NCBI RefSeq assembly: GCF_030445035.2
Contig: NC_080701.1
Coordinates: 25,760,798 to 25,824,797, forward strand
Direction: 5' to 3'
Origin: Dasypus novemcinctus
Lineage: Eukaryota; Chordata; Mammalia; Cingulata; Dasypodidae
Length of the DNA stretch: 64,000 nt
Each line of letters opens with the position of its first letter. The first letter of the stretch is position 1. The position numbers and the translations under genes are program-made. Shown here one piece after another: positions 32,195-44,296 of this stretch. Below the pieces are notes generated by a model. It worked only from the letters and a program-made list of their open reading frames with translations, was not told the origin of the DNA and made no database searches.

Positions 32195-32330
32195 TCGGTA
32201 TTAATTGGTATATGATTGGGCTAGGACACACAATCTGGTATTGATTTTCTCTCTGGACGCCACAGCTCTATTTGCTCACAGCTGCCTCGTGTTTAATTGG
32301 CGCTTTGCTCTGGAAACGGAGAGATGTTAT
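32195..32330. promoter_or_regulatory. candidate conserved enhancer
   Basis: GGTATTAATTGGTATATGAT, GGTATTGATTTTC and GTGTTTAATTGGCGC are TAATTG-type sites spaced over 130 bases. NK6 proteins favour TTAATTA/G-type sites by family knowledge, so autoregulation is possible but unproven. Confidence 0.35.
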
Positions 32331-32556
32331 CAGCCCGCTTGGTCTCCTCTCCTGGGGCACACAGGCACGCACACGCCCTCACACGCAGGCCCGAGCTGCC
32401 CGGGCCTGCCCCTCCCTGCCCCTCCCGCAGTGGGGCATTCCTGGGGGCCCGGGGTGGAGAATGCCCCCGAAGGACTTTCCCAGAGAGTTCCCGTCTTTAC
32501 ACTTGACCTCAGGCTCTGTGGCTGAGCCTCCCCAGTGTGTGTAACGATCACTGGGG

Positions 32557-32757
32557 AAAACACGGGCTGGGGAGCCAGACCTGGGTTCGAATTCCATCTT
32601 CTCTTGACATACAGAGCCCTGAGGCGAAACTATTTAATTTTTCTGCACCTCAGTGTCTTCCTTAGAAGAAGACAGAAAACCTGCTTTGGAGGATTCCTAG
32701 AGCGTACCTGCCAATCACCACCACGCGTGGCACTTAGTAGGTGCTCAGTTCATTGTG
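32557..32757 (+). mobile_element. MIR SINE
   Basis: The head GGGGAGCCAGACCTGGGTTC, then CACCTCAGTGTCTTCCTTAG, and the end GGCACTTAGTAGGTGCTCAG follow the MIR layout in the sense direction. Confidence 0.85.
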
Positions 32758-35329
32758 GCGTCCTGTTTCACCCCTGCCACCACTGACAGCCTGGCGTGGG
32801 AGAACCACAGGCAGGCGGATCGGAAAGGAAAAGGGGTCTACTGTGGGCTACCTTTGCACGGAGCGGTAGCGGGGACAGGGGAAGGGGGAGGGATGTGGTC
32901 CAGGGACCCACAGTCTCCTGAGAATCTTCTCCCCCAAGGCACTGCTGTCACCACTCACTGCGCCCAAGACTGCACCAGGGAGCCTCACCCCTGCCGTCTC
33001 CACCGCACCCCTCGGCCGACTCCCGCCTGGGGGCCCTTCTAGACTCCTCCAGCTATGGGCCTGCACTGGGGCTGGCTCTCTGTAGGAAAGGGGAGATGTC
33101 GAGGCCAGAGGTAAACACTGATTTCCTATTGACACCGCATTAATTTTCCACCTTGGACAGGTGAATGTGCGTTCACTCACTTTTCCAAGATAAATGGTGT
33201 TTGTTTGCTTGCTAAGAGAGGTCTAATGAGGGGCTTTTGAACAAACGCCTCCTGGGTGGGCGGCGGAGGGGAAAGAGGCTGGCTAACTGCTGTGCACACG
33301 GGAGGAAAAGTCGCCTCTTGCCACCGCGTCCAACCTCGACCGCGGTGTTCGTGACCAGGATCTGGTGCCTTCCTCCTAGGAGAAATAAGATGAAGGGACA
33401 ACTGAATAGAGAACAAGGGCTGTTTGCCTCCCGGCCAGTAGGGCTGTCACTGACAAGGAGACCCTCTCAGCAGCCCTGCCAGCCGAGGTCTGCAGATCCA
33501 TCCGCGCCCCCACCTGCCACCCGCCGCTGTCACCCTCATTGTGCTACCTGCATCTTCTCTCCACTGCCACCCAAGGCTGTTGTTGGATGTAGAATCAGAG
33601 GGGACAGGCCAGGGCTTCTGGGGAGAGTGGAGGGTGAATACTGGCAGAGGAGCTGGGTACTGAGCATCAGGACAGCTAAAGATGTCCCACGAGCTTCGGG
33701 CCTGTGAGTGACATGGAAGCAAGGTGGGATCAGAGCAGCTTCTGAGACTTCACTGTTTTGGCACCGGATAATGGGGCAAGAAGGAGCCGTAATGCAGCTT
33801 GACTCTCCGCAGCAGAACAAAGGAGTTTGTTTGGGGTGGGGTCCAGACCCGGTGGACTGTCAGGGTCTCTTGATGAATTCCCACCCTGGTACTGGGCAGA
33901 CCACACCACCACTGGGAAGACAGCTGAGGCAGCAGGTCCTCCAGGGAACCGAAGGTGACAGCTCCCAAGGAGAGCCACATACTGCTCTCATGAGTGTTTT
34001 GACCAAGGCTCCCAACGAATAAATACCTCTGGTGGGAGCGACAATCTCATGGGCGCTTTTTGTCCAATGTAACCAGCCAGCTGAGCTAGAGAGGAGAGCT
34101 GGGAAATAGGTAAGGTGTAGGAGCCAGCTCCCACGTCATGGTTGTAAGACATGCTGGGAAAATCTAACCCTGAACAAGTTCCTTTGTTCCTATATCCCCA
34201 CCGTGCAAGTGGGGTTCTTGGCCTATAAGAGCAGGGTTAAAACATTTTATTTTGTACTCTTTCGGGTAGGGTTCTTTCTGTTATAAATGATAAAAGCCCA
34301 ACTCAACAGTCTATTGTTTCTGAAAAGTCTAGGCAGGGTCTGGGGCTGAAACAATGGTCCTGGGACTCAATCCTGCCCTCCCGCCATCTCTCAGATCTAC
34401 TTTCCTCCACGTGGGCGCTCTTCTCGGGCAGGTGCCACCTTGTAGAGGTGAGGTGGTGGCTGCAGCTCCAGGTTCAAAGCCTCAGAGCTCTAAGTCGAGC
34501 AGCAAGAGAGATGCTCCTAAGATCAACCTCAGCCTGTCTCTCATTGGCTGGAATTGAGCCTCATGCCCGTCCCTGAACCAATCCAGCTCATGATCAGGGG
34601 AGTGGCACCCATGGATTGGCTTAGGACTGGGTCACTCGTCTAGCCCTGGAGATGGAGGCGGGGTCAGCCAACCTACCCTAGATCAACTGAACGCAACAGA
34701 AGGGTCCTACCTCCAGAGGAAAATCAAGGTGTTGAAACCAAAAGGCAAGAATCAGCACCAGAGAAGCCCCCCAAACAAGTGCTCTACTGTCTTTTACTAA
34801 GGGAGGACTAGAAGCCCGATTTCACTAAGCAATGCACAGTGCTTTACAGTTATCTCACAGTTCGGCCACAGATCCCATCTTGGCCAGTGGTTGCATAGAA
34901 GTACTAGAGCTGCAATGCCAATGTTACTTTCTTTTCCAGAGCATAGCAGCAGCAGTTTAGCAAATCCTGCTAAAGCAGGGTCACTCAAGTAAAACATTAA
35001 AATTTAAACCTCAAGAGCCTACCAGGGTATTATTATATTCGACCTTCCCATAAGCATCATTGCCACAGGGCCGAAGCACACGGCAGCAAGAAACCTGGCA
35101 GTCCTGCTCTCTTCCTGTCTTTCATTTGAAGACCAATCTAGACCCCTTTTCCTGCTTCCTTTGCCGACCATTGATAACTTTGCTCACTTGGGGAAGAAGA
35201 AAAAGATGCACGACTCAATTTAGGCAATGGTGACCCACTCCAGAGGGGGCAGGGAAAGTGAAAACACGTGGATTTAAATTGAGATGGGCTTTCGAGATCC
35301 CCAATTTTGTCCACTCCCAGTGCCCTTGT
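32758..35329. other. intergenic, no recognised gene
   Basis: I see no gene or clear mobile element. The sequence is moderately GC-rich. An AT-rich patch near 33,110-33,220 with GCATTAATTTTCC may be conserved. Confidence 0.45.
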
Positions 35330-35452
35330 GATCCACGCACATTCCAGAGCCAAATCCCAGCCCTGCAGAGTCAGAATATCTGGGAAGGGCCCGGAAGTCT
35401 GTATGTTTCACAAGTCCTATCATCAGGCAAGTTTGGGAACCTGCTAAATTGA
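35330..35452 (+). mobile_element. MER5A-like fragment
   Basis: CAGAGTCAGAATATCTGGGA and the stretch to TTTGGGAACCTGCTAAATTG resemble the middle and right of a MER5-type hAT element. The identification is tentative. Confidence 0.4.
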
Positions 35453-35785
35453 AAATCTTCTCTGGCTGTCGCATATCTGTGGCCTCCAGCCTTATAATAC
35501 CGAGGTTAATTGACAGTCAATACGAAGCAGCGGAAACCACACCAGTGACAACGCTGTTTGCGGTCATAACACGTTAAAATGGATTTAAATTGGTGTGCAC
35601 TTGATTGGAGGACTTCAGCGGGTCTCCTTGCGGCTGCTGTAGCTTTAAAGGAGCTTGATACCCAGGGGTGGACTCAGCTGTGGGCACAGATTTGGAAGTC
35701 AAGGATTTGGGGTGCAGGTCTACAGCCACTGGCGTTTTGACCTTGGATGGGTGGCCCCCAAACTCCAAGCCTCAGTTTTCTCACT

Positions 35786-36145
35786 CTTTGGCCCAGTGGT
35801 TAGGGCGTCCGTCTACCATATGGGAGGTCCGCGGTTCAAACCCCGGGCCTCCTTGACCCGTGTGGAGCTGGCCATGCGCAGTGCTGATGCGCGCAAGGAG
35901 TGCCCTGCCACGCAGGGGTGTCCCCCGCGTAGGGGAGCCCCACGCGCAAGGAGTGCGCCCGTGAGGAAAGCCGCCCAGCGTGAAAAGAAAGAGCAGCCTG
36001 CCCAGGAATGGTGCCGCCCACACTTCCCGTGCCGCTGACGACAACAGAAGCGGACAAAGAAACAAGACACAGCAAATAGACACCAAGAACAGACAAACGG
36101 GGGGGGGGGGGGGGGGGGTGGGAAGGAATTAAATAAATAAATAAA
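35786..36145 (+). mobile_element. DAS-like SINE, long form, well preserved
   Basis: The tRNA-like part starts TTGGCCCAGTGGTTAGGGCG and has a B box GGTTCAAACC at 35833-35842. A body rich in GCGCAAGGAGTGC repeats follows, then AACAGAAGCGGACAAAGAAA, a run of 20 G at 36099-36118 and an AAATAAATAAATAAAT tail. A short duplication TCTCACT (35779-35785 and 36146-36152) flanks it. The first about 12 bases of the head seen in the copy at 37858-38289 are missing. Confidence 0.92.
36099..36118 (+). repeat. G homopolymer, 20 bases
   Basis: An uninterrupted run of 20 G within the SINE tail region. Assembly length of such a run is unreliable. Confidence 0.9.
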
Positions 36146-36825
36146 TCTCACTTGCAATTTCGTATTAAAGCCTGCTGGTCGTCTAATCCTGAGGGTTTTT
36201 ATGAGCATCAAATGAAACAATGTTCCAGAAGGTGCCTTGAAACCATATAACATCCTATAGTTAAAAGTGAGGATTTGGGACATTGCTTCTTTCAAATTCT
36301 ATAAAATCAGAATTTTAGGCCACGGAGGCACAGGGATTCTTACTGAGTGGCAGCTGTCTTTGTTTTAGTGCTCCTTCTTACACGTTAAACGATGTGATGC
36401 TTTTGATGAACTACAGCCTCGTGTGATCAGTGGGGAATTGCATTTTTTTGTCGCTGCGTGTTGTCCTTAATCAATATTCTCTCTCATTCTCAAGCACTGA
36501 CTCCCGAGGGTCCCCTGCTTCCTGTAAAGACGCTCCTTGTAGCACTAATGGTGAGTCTCCCTTGATTTCTTGGTGGCCCGTCCCCCCCTTCTGGACTGTG
36601 AGCATCTGGAAGGAACAGTCCTTGTCCTGCGGTATTCGCAGTGGCATCAGGCAAAAAGCAGACCTCACATGCTGAAGGCAAGGGTTTTCATTTATAGTGC
36701 ACATAATCCTCATCTAAAAAAAATTCCATGGTCCAGATTTACCTGTAATGCAAACAGACCTTCTCTCTTCCGACTTCTGTGGTGCTTTAGGGAAGTAATC
36801 ACCCGGTGGTGACTTCAAGAGGGGA

Positions 36826-37015
36826 TAAGAGTGGAGGCTCCAGGGACAGATGGCCTGGATAGAGCTGTGTGACCCAGGGAAAGTTACTTAATGTCTCTGT
36901 GCCCCGATGTCCTCCTTGGTTACAAAATGAGGGTAATAAAACTTTTTTTTTTTTTAAGATGAAATGAGCTCAGCACAGCCCCCTTGGACAGTGAGTGGGT
37001 GTGAAATAAATGTCT
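36826..37015 (+). mobile_element. MIR SINE
   Basis: GCTGTGTGACCCAGGGAAAG, TTACTTAATGTCTCTGTGCC and GTGAAATAAATG follow the MIR core in sense direction. A T run interrupts it at about 36,943-36,955. Confidence 0.82.
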
Positions 37016-37099
37016 GCAGAGCGTGACACAGGAGCGGCGGTAGACTTGGGCATTTCAACGGCAGGCTCCTGAGTGGAAGGATCAGGGATTTGGGCATTG

Positions 37100-37195
37100 A
37101 GCAGAATCGCCACCGACGCTCCGGGGGCCTGGGGTACGTCAGTTAATTCTTCTGCCTCAGTTCCTTCATCTGGAAAAGAGAAATACTGAATCGGA
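37100..37195 (+). mobile_element. MIR fragment
   Basis: GTCAGTTAATTCTTCTGCCT followed by CAGTTCCTTCATCTGGAAAA resembles the MIR core. It is short and diverged. Confidence 0.5.
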
Positions 37196-37723
37196 ATAGC
37201 TGCCGGCAGATGGATGAGTGAGGAGGAAAGCGCTAGAAGGAGCCCCTCACGTGGAAGGGGCTGTGAACCTTCACTGCTTCACGAGGAAGGAATGGAGGCC
37301 TCTTTGGCGTCCTGGCCGATGCCGGGCCCTGAGGGGATCCCGGGAGCACAGGGAGTCCCTCCGCCCCAGCCCCGTGACCTCGGCCTCCTGAGTGATGGGA
37401 GAGCCTTTTGACCACACTTTTCTCTTAGAGTCCTCCATAAATTCCCAGCCCAAACCTCAGAGCCAGCTTGAAATGACCTGAACCGACAATGATTACCCAA
37501 CAGAATTTTTACATATTTGGTACCACTTTGTTCATCTGAGCATCATCAGGGAATAACTGTTCTCAGCAGAATAATTTTCCAGTGGAACTCTGTTGGAAAA
37601 GATATGCTATTCTGGCAGTCTTAAGCAGAAGAAAAAGAGCATAATTTAGTCTATCTGATAACTCTGGGTCAGTGTTGTGAATACAAACCACATAAGGTTC
37701 TCAAAGGCCTCTGACAAAAGTTA

Positions 37724-37842
37724 TGGTTTTTTTTTTTAAGTAATTTTTTCTCTGGTTTTTTGAGGTACTGGGGCCGGGGATTGAACCTGGGACCTTGTAT
37801 ATGGGAAGCCAGTGCTCAACCACTGAGCCACATCAGCTTCCC
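37724..37842 (-). mobile_element. DAS-like SINE, short form
   Basis: The minus-strand head GGGAAGCTGATGTGGCTCAG, then GGTTCAATCCCC, then an A-rich tail that is the T run at 37,728-37,737. Confidence 0.87.
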
Positions 37843-37857
37843 TATAAATAATTTCTT

Positions 37858-38289
37858 TTTTTTTTTATTTAAAGATTTATTTATTTTTGTTTATTTCTCT
37901 CCCCTTCCCCTCCCCCCCCCCACCCCAGTTGTCTGTTCTCTGTGTCTATTTGCTGCGTCTTCTTTGTCCACTTCTGTTGTTGTCAGCGGCACAGGAATCT
38001 GTGTTTCTTTTTGTTGCATCATCTTGTTGTGTCAGCTCTCTGTGTGTGCGGCACCATTCCTGGGCAGGCTGCACTTTCTTTCACGCTGGGCGGCTCTCCT
38101 TACGGGGCGCACTCCTTGCGCGTGGGGCTCCCCTACACGGGGGACACCCCTGCGCAGCAGGGCACTCCTTGTGCACATCAGCACTGCGCATGGGCCAGCT
38201 GCACACGGGTCAAGGAGGCCCGGGGTTTGAACCGCGGACCTCCCATGTGGTAGACGGACGCCCTAACCACTGGGCCAAGTCCGTTTCCC
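37858..38289 (-). mobile_element. DAS-like SINE, long form
   Basis: A 15-bp duplication TATAAATAATTTCTT (37843-37857 and 38290-38304) flanks it. The minus-strand head is GGGAAACGGACTTGGCCCAG, with a B box GGTTCAAACC, and the tail is A/T-rich with AAATAAATAAATCTTTAAAT. It inserted right beside the head of the short SINE at 37724-37842. Confidence 0.92.
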
Positions 38290-39085
38290 TATAAATAATT
38301 TCTTAATAAGAGAAATTGTAGGTTTACAGAAAAATCATGCACAAAATACAGAGTTCCTCTATAAACCCCCTCACACCTATTGTTTCCCCTATTATGAATG
38401 TTTTCCATTAGTGTGATAACTTTGTAAAGACTGATGAAAGAATATTATAATTGTATTATTAACTGTAGTTCATAGTTTACACTAGACTTACTATCTGTAC
38501 AGTCCTATGTTTAAAACATTTTTCTCTAGTAACATATATAAACCTAACCTTTCCCCCTTAACTACACTCAAATATATAATTCAGTGCTGTAAATTCCGTT
38601 CACAGTGTTGTGCTACTGTCGCCAACATCTGTTACCAAAACTATCCCATCACTCCTAGGAGAAATTCTGTACCAATTAAACATTTACTTCCCATTACCTT
38701 CCCTCACCCTGGTCCCTGGTAAGCTATATTCTAGTTTTTTACTCTGAATTTGCTTATTCTCATTATTTCATGTCAGTGAGCTCATACAATATTTGTCCTT
38801 TCATGACTGGCTTATTTCACTCAACATGATATCTTCAAGGTTCAGGTATGTGGTCACATGTATCAGAACTTTATTCCTTTTAATGACCGAAAAATATTCT
38901 ATGGTATGCATATTCCACATTTTGTTTATCCATTTATCATTTGATGGACACTTGAGTTGCTTTCATCTTTTGGCAATTGTGAATAATGCCACAATGAAAT
39001 CGCTTTGCAACTATCTTTTCAAGTCCCTTCACAAAATTCTGTTGGGTTTATGCCTAGAAATGGGATTTCTGGGTCATATGGTATT

Positions 39086-40329
39086 TCTTCTTTTTAATTT
39101 TTTGTAAGAAGCTTTAGATTACATGAATGTTACATAAAAAATATAGGGGAGTCCCAAATACCCCACCTCTTCCCTCTTCCACATTTTCCCCCATTAACAA
39201 CATCTTTCATTAGTGTGGTACATTTGTTACAATTGATGAACACGTATTGAAACATTACCACTAACCATGGTCAATAATTTACATTATAGTTTACACTTTG
39301 CACCGCACAATTTTATAGTTTAACAGAAGGTATAATGGCCTGTACCCGTCATTGCAATGTCATGCAGAACAATTCCAATGTCCCAAAAATACCCCATGTT
39401 ACACCTATTTTTCCCTTTCCCTCCCCTCAGAGCCTCTGGTGACCCCTGCCTTTGTATCAATGTTAAAAGTTCCTCCATTTCTAGAATAATAATAAGTCTA
39501 CTTTAGCACATAGTTGCATTCCCCCCTCATGTTCGTTCATTCCTCAATCTTGAGGATTTGGTGATAGTGATGCCCAATCTGTTTCTGATTGAGAGGGGGC
39601 TTAGATCCCATGGGGCAGATGGATGGAACTGTCTTGCTTGCAGTTGCAGATACACTCTGTTTGGGGGGATGGGCATTGTTCATCATCATCCTTTTGTTAG
39701 TTTTCCTGAGCAAACCCAATGAACTGGAGAGTAGGTGTTGGAACTCTGCTGAGATTCAGGGCTCAACAGACTGAAGATTTAAGTCTCAGGGACATATATT
39801 TAATGAGTATAGTGCTAATTATAGGTTCAAATAAAAGGGGCAGAAGACCCATATGTAGGGAAATTATAAGGCACACTGACAGGTGCTGAATTCCTGGGAT
39901 TGTCTGCCCTGCCTATAGTATCTAGATGTCTTTAGAACCCTAAGGAGCCCCCTGTTTGAGGCACTGTTTACTGTGGCAGTCAATGAGATCCTCCTGAGAT
40001 GTGCATAAACGTGACCTCTGGAATGACCTCTTGACTCACTTTGAAATCTCTTAACCATAAAAAACTCATTTGTATTTAATATTTCCCCCTTTCGATCAAG
40101 GTCTTTTTCCAAATGTATTGCTAACTAGTGCTTAGTAATAATCCCTCAGTGCTAGGGAGGCTCATCCCTGGGAGTCATGTCCCATGCTGGGGGAAAGTAG
40201 TGAGTTTATATGCTGAGTTTGGCTTAGAGAGAGGCCACATTTGAGCAACAAGGAAGATTTCAGGAGGTAACTCTTAGGCAATATATAATACTAAGCTAAG
40301 TTTCAGTTTCACAAGAGCAAGGTTCATAA
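39086..40329 (-). mobile_element. 5'-truncated L1 consisting only of 3' UTR
   Basis: A perfect 12-bp duplication TCATATGGTATT (39074-39085 and 40330-40341) brackets 1,244 bases. The left edge is T-rich (antisense poly(A)). The content is collinear in places with the 3' UTR of the complete L1. It interrupts the ORF2 C-terminal region of the old L1. Confidence 0.88.
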
Positions 40330-41751
40330 TCATATGGTATTACTATACTTAACTTTCTGAGGAACCACCAAAATGTTTTGTGTAGCTCTACCATAGTACA
40401 TTCCCACCAACAATGAAAGTGTTTCTATTTTCCACATACTCTCCAGCATTTATTTTCCATTATTTTTAATAGTAGCCATTCTAGGGGGTTTGAAATGGTA
40501 TCTCATTGTGGTTTTGATTTGCATTTTCCTAATGGTTAATGATGTTGAGTATCCTTACATAAGGTTTTCACCATTTGTATATCTTCTTTGGAGAAATGCC
40601 TACTCAAGAGTTTTGCCCATTTTAAAATTGGGTTGTGTGGCAATTTGAAATTATTTTATGAATTCCAAAAAGAGAAATATTTCTTAGCATATCAATTTTA
40701 TTGATTCATATTAATAAAGCATAAATACATCCAAAGTGTACAAACAATGGTATTTGGTATAATCACATAGTTGTGCATTCATCACTTCAATCATTATTAG
40801 AGCATTTTCATTATTCCTATGATAATAATAAACAAAAATCACACAAACAGAAAAAAATGCTCATCAACTCTCAATCTCTCTATGGTTCCCCTTCCGTACA
40901 TAGCTGCTATTCTATTTCTGTGTCTCTAGTTTATTTGTGTGTGGGGTTTTTTGTATATTTATATTTCCATCTCTCTAGTGTTTTTGTATTTGTATTTTGT
41001 AAAGCAGTTATATATGCAATATCTTTATATATCACATGGGGTTTCATTATGCTATACAGTCCCATGCTACATTTTTAGCTGCCCTTCTAATAATATACAT
41101 GACCTTAGATTTTCCCTTTCAACCACTGTCATATCATATAATAGCTCTGCTACTTACAAACCCTTCGATGTGCTTTCACCATTTCTATTCATTTCCAAAA
41201 CTTTGCAAACAACCTTTTTACCAATTCTGCAGAAATTAACCCTCAGCTTTCCATTCTCTACACTCATTCTATTTTCTGGTAACCTCAATTCTAATTATTA
41301 ACTCCATGAGTTTACATAATATACTCAATTCATATAGCGCAGTCATACAGTATTTGTGTCTGGCTTGCTTCACTCAACATAATGTCCTCCAGGTTCAACC
41401 ATGTTGTCATATGTTTCAGTACTTCATTTCTTCTTATACTTGCATAATATTCCATCATTTATGTATACACCACAATTTGTTTATCCATTCATCAGTTGAT
41501 GGACCCCTGGCTTGTTTCCATCTTTTGGCAATTGTGAATAGTGCTACTGAGAACACTGGTATGCAGATGTCTGTGTGTGTCACTGCTTTCAGTTCTTCTG
41601 GATATATACCCAGTAGTGGTATTGCCAGGTCACTTTTATAGGAACTGCCAAAGAGCCATCCACAGTGACTGTACCATTCTACATTCCCACCAGCAGTGGA
41701 TAAGCATTCCTATCTGTCCACATCCTCTCTAACACTTCTAGGTTATTAACT

Positions 41752-42134
41752 TTTTTTTCAGAATTTATTTTATTTATTTATTGAACCCCCCACCCCCACC
41801 CCCGCTTGCAGCCACTGTCTGATTGCTATGTCCATTTTCTGTGTACTCGTCTTCTCTTCAGGAGGCACCAGGAACCTAACCCAAGACCTCCCATGTGGAA
41901 GAGAGGTACTCAATCGCCTGAGCTGCCTCAGCTCCCTGGTTTGTTGTCTCTCATTATCTTTCCTCTTTTGTGTCTCTTTTGTTGCATCATCTTGTTGCAC
42001 CAGCTCACTGCACCTGCCCACCCCACCTCCACCCACATCAGCTCACCTTCTTCAGGAGGCACCAGGAACCAAACCCAGGACCTCCCATGTGGTAGGTGGA
42101 AGCCCAATTGCTTGAGTCATATCCACGTCCCCCA
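41752..42134 (-). mobile_element. DAS-like SINE, long form with two related halves
   Basis: Minus-strand reading. The motif CAGGAGGCACCAGGAACC occurs twice (near 41,860 and 42,053), each followed by CAAGACCTCCCATGTGG or CCAGGACCTCCCATGTGG. The unit is therefore a dimer-like arrangement. The tail is AATAAATAAATAAAATAAAT. Confidence 0.83.
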
Positions 42135-44198
42135 ATTTTTTAATAGTGGTCATTCTAATAAGTATAAAATGATATCTCATTGTTGTTTTGATTTACATTT
42201 CCCTAGTTGCTAGTGATGCTGAACATTTTTTCATGTTGTTTTTTCTCTCTCACAATTTGTATTTCTTCTTTGGACAACTGTCTATTCAAGTCTTTTGCCC
42301 ATCTTTAAATTAAGTAGTTTGCCTTTTTATTGTTGTGTTGTAGTATCTCTTTATATATCATGGATATGTGATTTCCACATATTTTCTCCAATTGAACTGG
42401 CTGCCTTCTCATCCATTTGACAAAGTCCTTTGAGGTGCAAAAATGTTTAATTTTGAGGAGAACCCATTTAGCTATTTTTTATTTTGTTGTGTGTGCTTTG
42501 AGTATACAATTTAAGAAATTATTGCATACCACAAGATCTTGAAGATGTTTTCCTACATTTTCTTCTAGGAGTTTTATGGTTGTTTGTCGCTTTCATATTT
42601 AGGTCCTTGATCCATTTTGAGTTAATTTTTGTATAAGCTGTGAGATAGGGGTCCTCTTTCTTTCATTTGGTTATGGATATCCAGTTCTCCCAGCACCTGT
42701 TGAATAGACTGTTCTGGCCCAGGTTGGAGGACTTGACAACCTTGTCAAAATCACTTGACTATAGATGTAAGGCTCTATTTCTGAGTTCTCGATTCAGTTT
42801 TATTGGTCAATCTGTCCATCTTTATGCCAGCACCAGGTTGTTTTTAGCACTGTAGCTAAGTAATGTGCTTTAAAGTCAGGAAGTGAAAGTCCTCCAGCTT
42901 CATTCTTTTTTTAAAGACTTTTTTTTTTTTTTTTTGCTATTTGGGGCTCCTTACCCTTCCAAATAAATTGATAATTGACTTTTCCATTTCTGCAAAAAAG
43001 ACTCTTGGGATTTTTATTGGGATTGCATTTAATCTGTACATCAGTTTGGGTAGAACTGACATATTAACAATGTTTAGTCTTCTACTCCGTGGACATGGAA
43101 TGTCTTACCAATTATTTGTCTTCTTTGGGTTCTTTTAGCCACGTTTTTTAGTTTTCTGAATACAGATCCTTTATGTCCTTGGTTAAGTTTATTCCTAAAT
43201 ATTTGATTCTTTTAGTCACTATTATAAAGTGATTTGTATTTTTCTGATTTCCTCCTCAGATTGCTTATCAGTAGTGTATAGAAATGCTGTTGATTTTTGT
43301 GTATTATTCTTTTATCCCACCACATTATTGACCTCATCTTTAAGTTCTAGTAGCTTTGTTATGGATGTTTTAGAATTTTCTAGATATAGAATCTTATCAT
43401 GAGCAAATGGTGAAAGTTTTACTTCTTCCTTTCCTGTTTGGGTGTCTTTTACTTCTTTATCTAGCCTAATTGCTCTAGCTAGAACTTCTAGCACAATATT
43501 GAATAGCAGTGGTGACAGTGGGCATCCTTGTCTTGTTCCTGATCTCAGTGGGAAATCTTTCAGGCTTTCACCATTGAGTACAATGCTAGCTGTTGGTTTT
43601 TCATATATGCACTTTACCATGTTGAGAAAGCTTCCTTCTATTCCAATCTTTTAGTTCATATGTTTTTTTTTTTTAATCAAGAAAGGATGCTGTATTTTGC
43701 CAAATATCTTTTCAGCATCATTCAGGAGGAGCATGTGATTTTTCGTCTTCAATTTATTAATGTGGCTTATTACACTAAATGATTTTATTTATCCTCTGTC
43801 CAGATGTTTTCTCCAATGCTGAGAGTGGTGTATTGAAGTCTCCAACTATTATTGTAGAGATGTCTATTTCTCCCTTCAGTTCTTGCCAGTGTGGGTCTCA
43901 TGTATCTTGGGCCCCCCAGGTTAAATGCATAAATAGTTATTACAGCTATTTCTTATTGGTTAATCACCCCTTTTATTAATATAAAATAATCTTCTTCATC
44001 CCTTATAACAGTTTTGTATTTAAAATCTATTTTGTCCAATGTTAGTATCACTACTCCAGTTTTGTTTTTTGTTTTGTTTTGTTTTTTTGGTTACTATTTG
44101 TGCAGAATATCTTTTTCCAACTTTTCACTTTCAACCTGGTTGTGTCCTCATGTCTGAGGTAAGTCTCTTGTAGAGAGCATATAGATGGCTCTTATATA

Positions 44199-44296
44199 TA
44201 TTGCTTGTTTTTGAGGTACCAAGGCCGGGGACTGAACCCAGGACCTCATATGTGGGAAACTGGCACTCAACCACTGCGCTACACCAGCTCCCAGAA
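44199..44296 (-). mobile_element. DAS-like SINE, short form
   Basis: The minus-strand head GGGAGCTGGTGTAGCGCAGT, then GGGTTCAGTCCCC, then GGTACCTC and an A-rich end. Confidence 0.83.

Larger units (their letters stand above)
26146..32556. other. intergenic region between GPAT4 and NKX6-3, largely unique
   Basis: I find no gene here. Open frames are short, lack domains, and overlap on both strands. A few AT-rich patches inside GC-rich DNA look like conserved enhancers and are listed separately. Confidence 0.5.

Noticed and set aside
35790..35856. Possible tRNA gene with a good B box
   Set aside because: It is the head of a SINE with an A-rich tail and flanking duplication, and sibling copies are scattered through the window.
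36099..36118. CRISPR-like or phage features, operons, terminators of bacterial type
   Set aside because: The window is clearly mammalian. Repeats are dispersed retroelements and simple repeats, with no regular spacer array.
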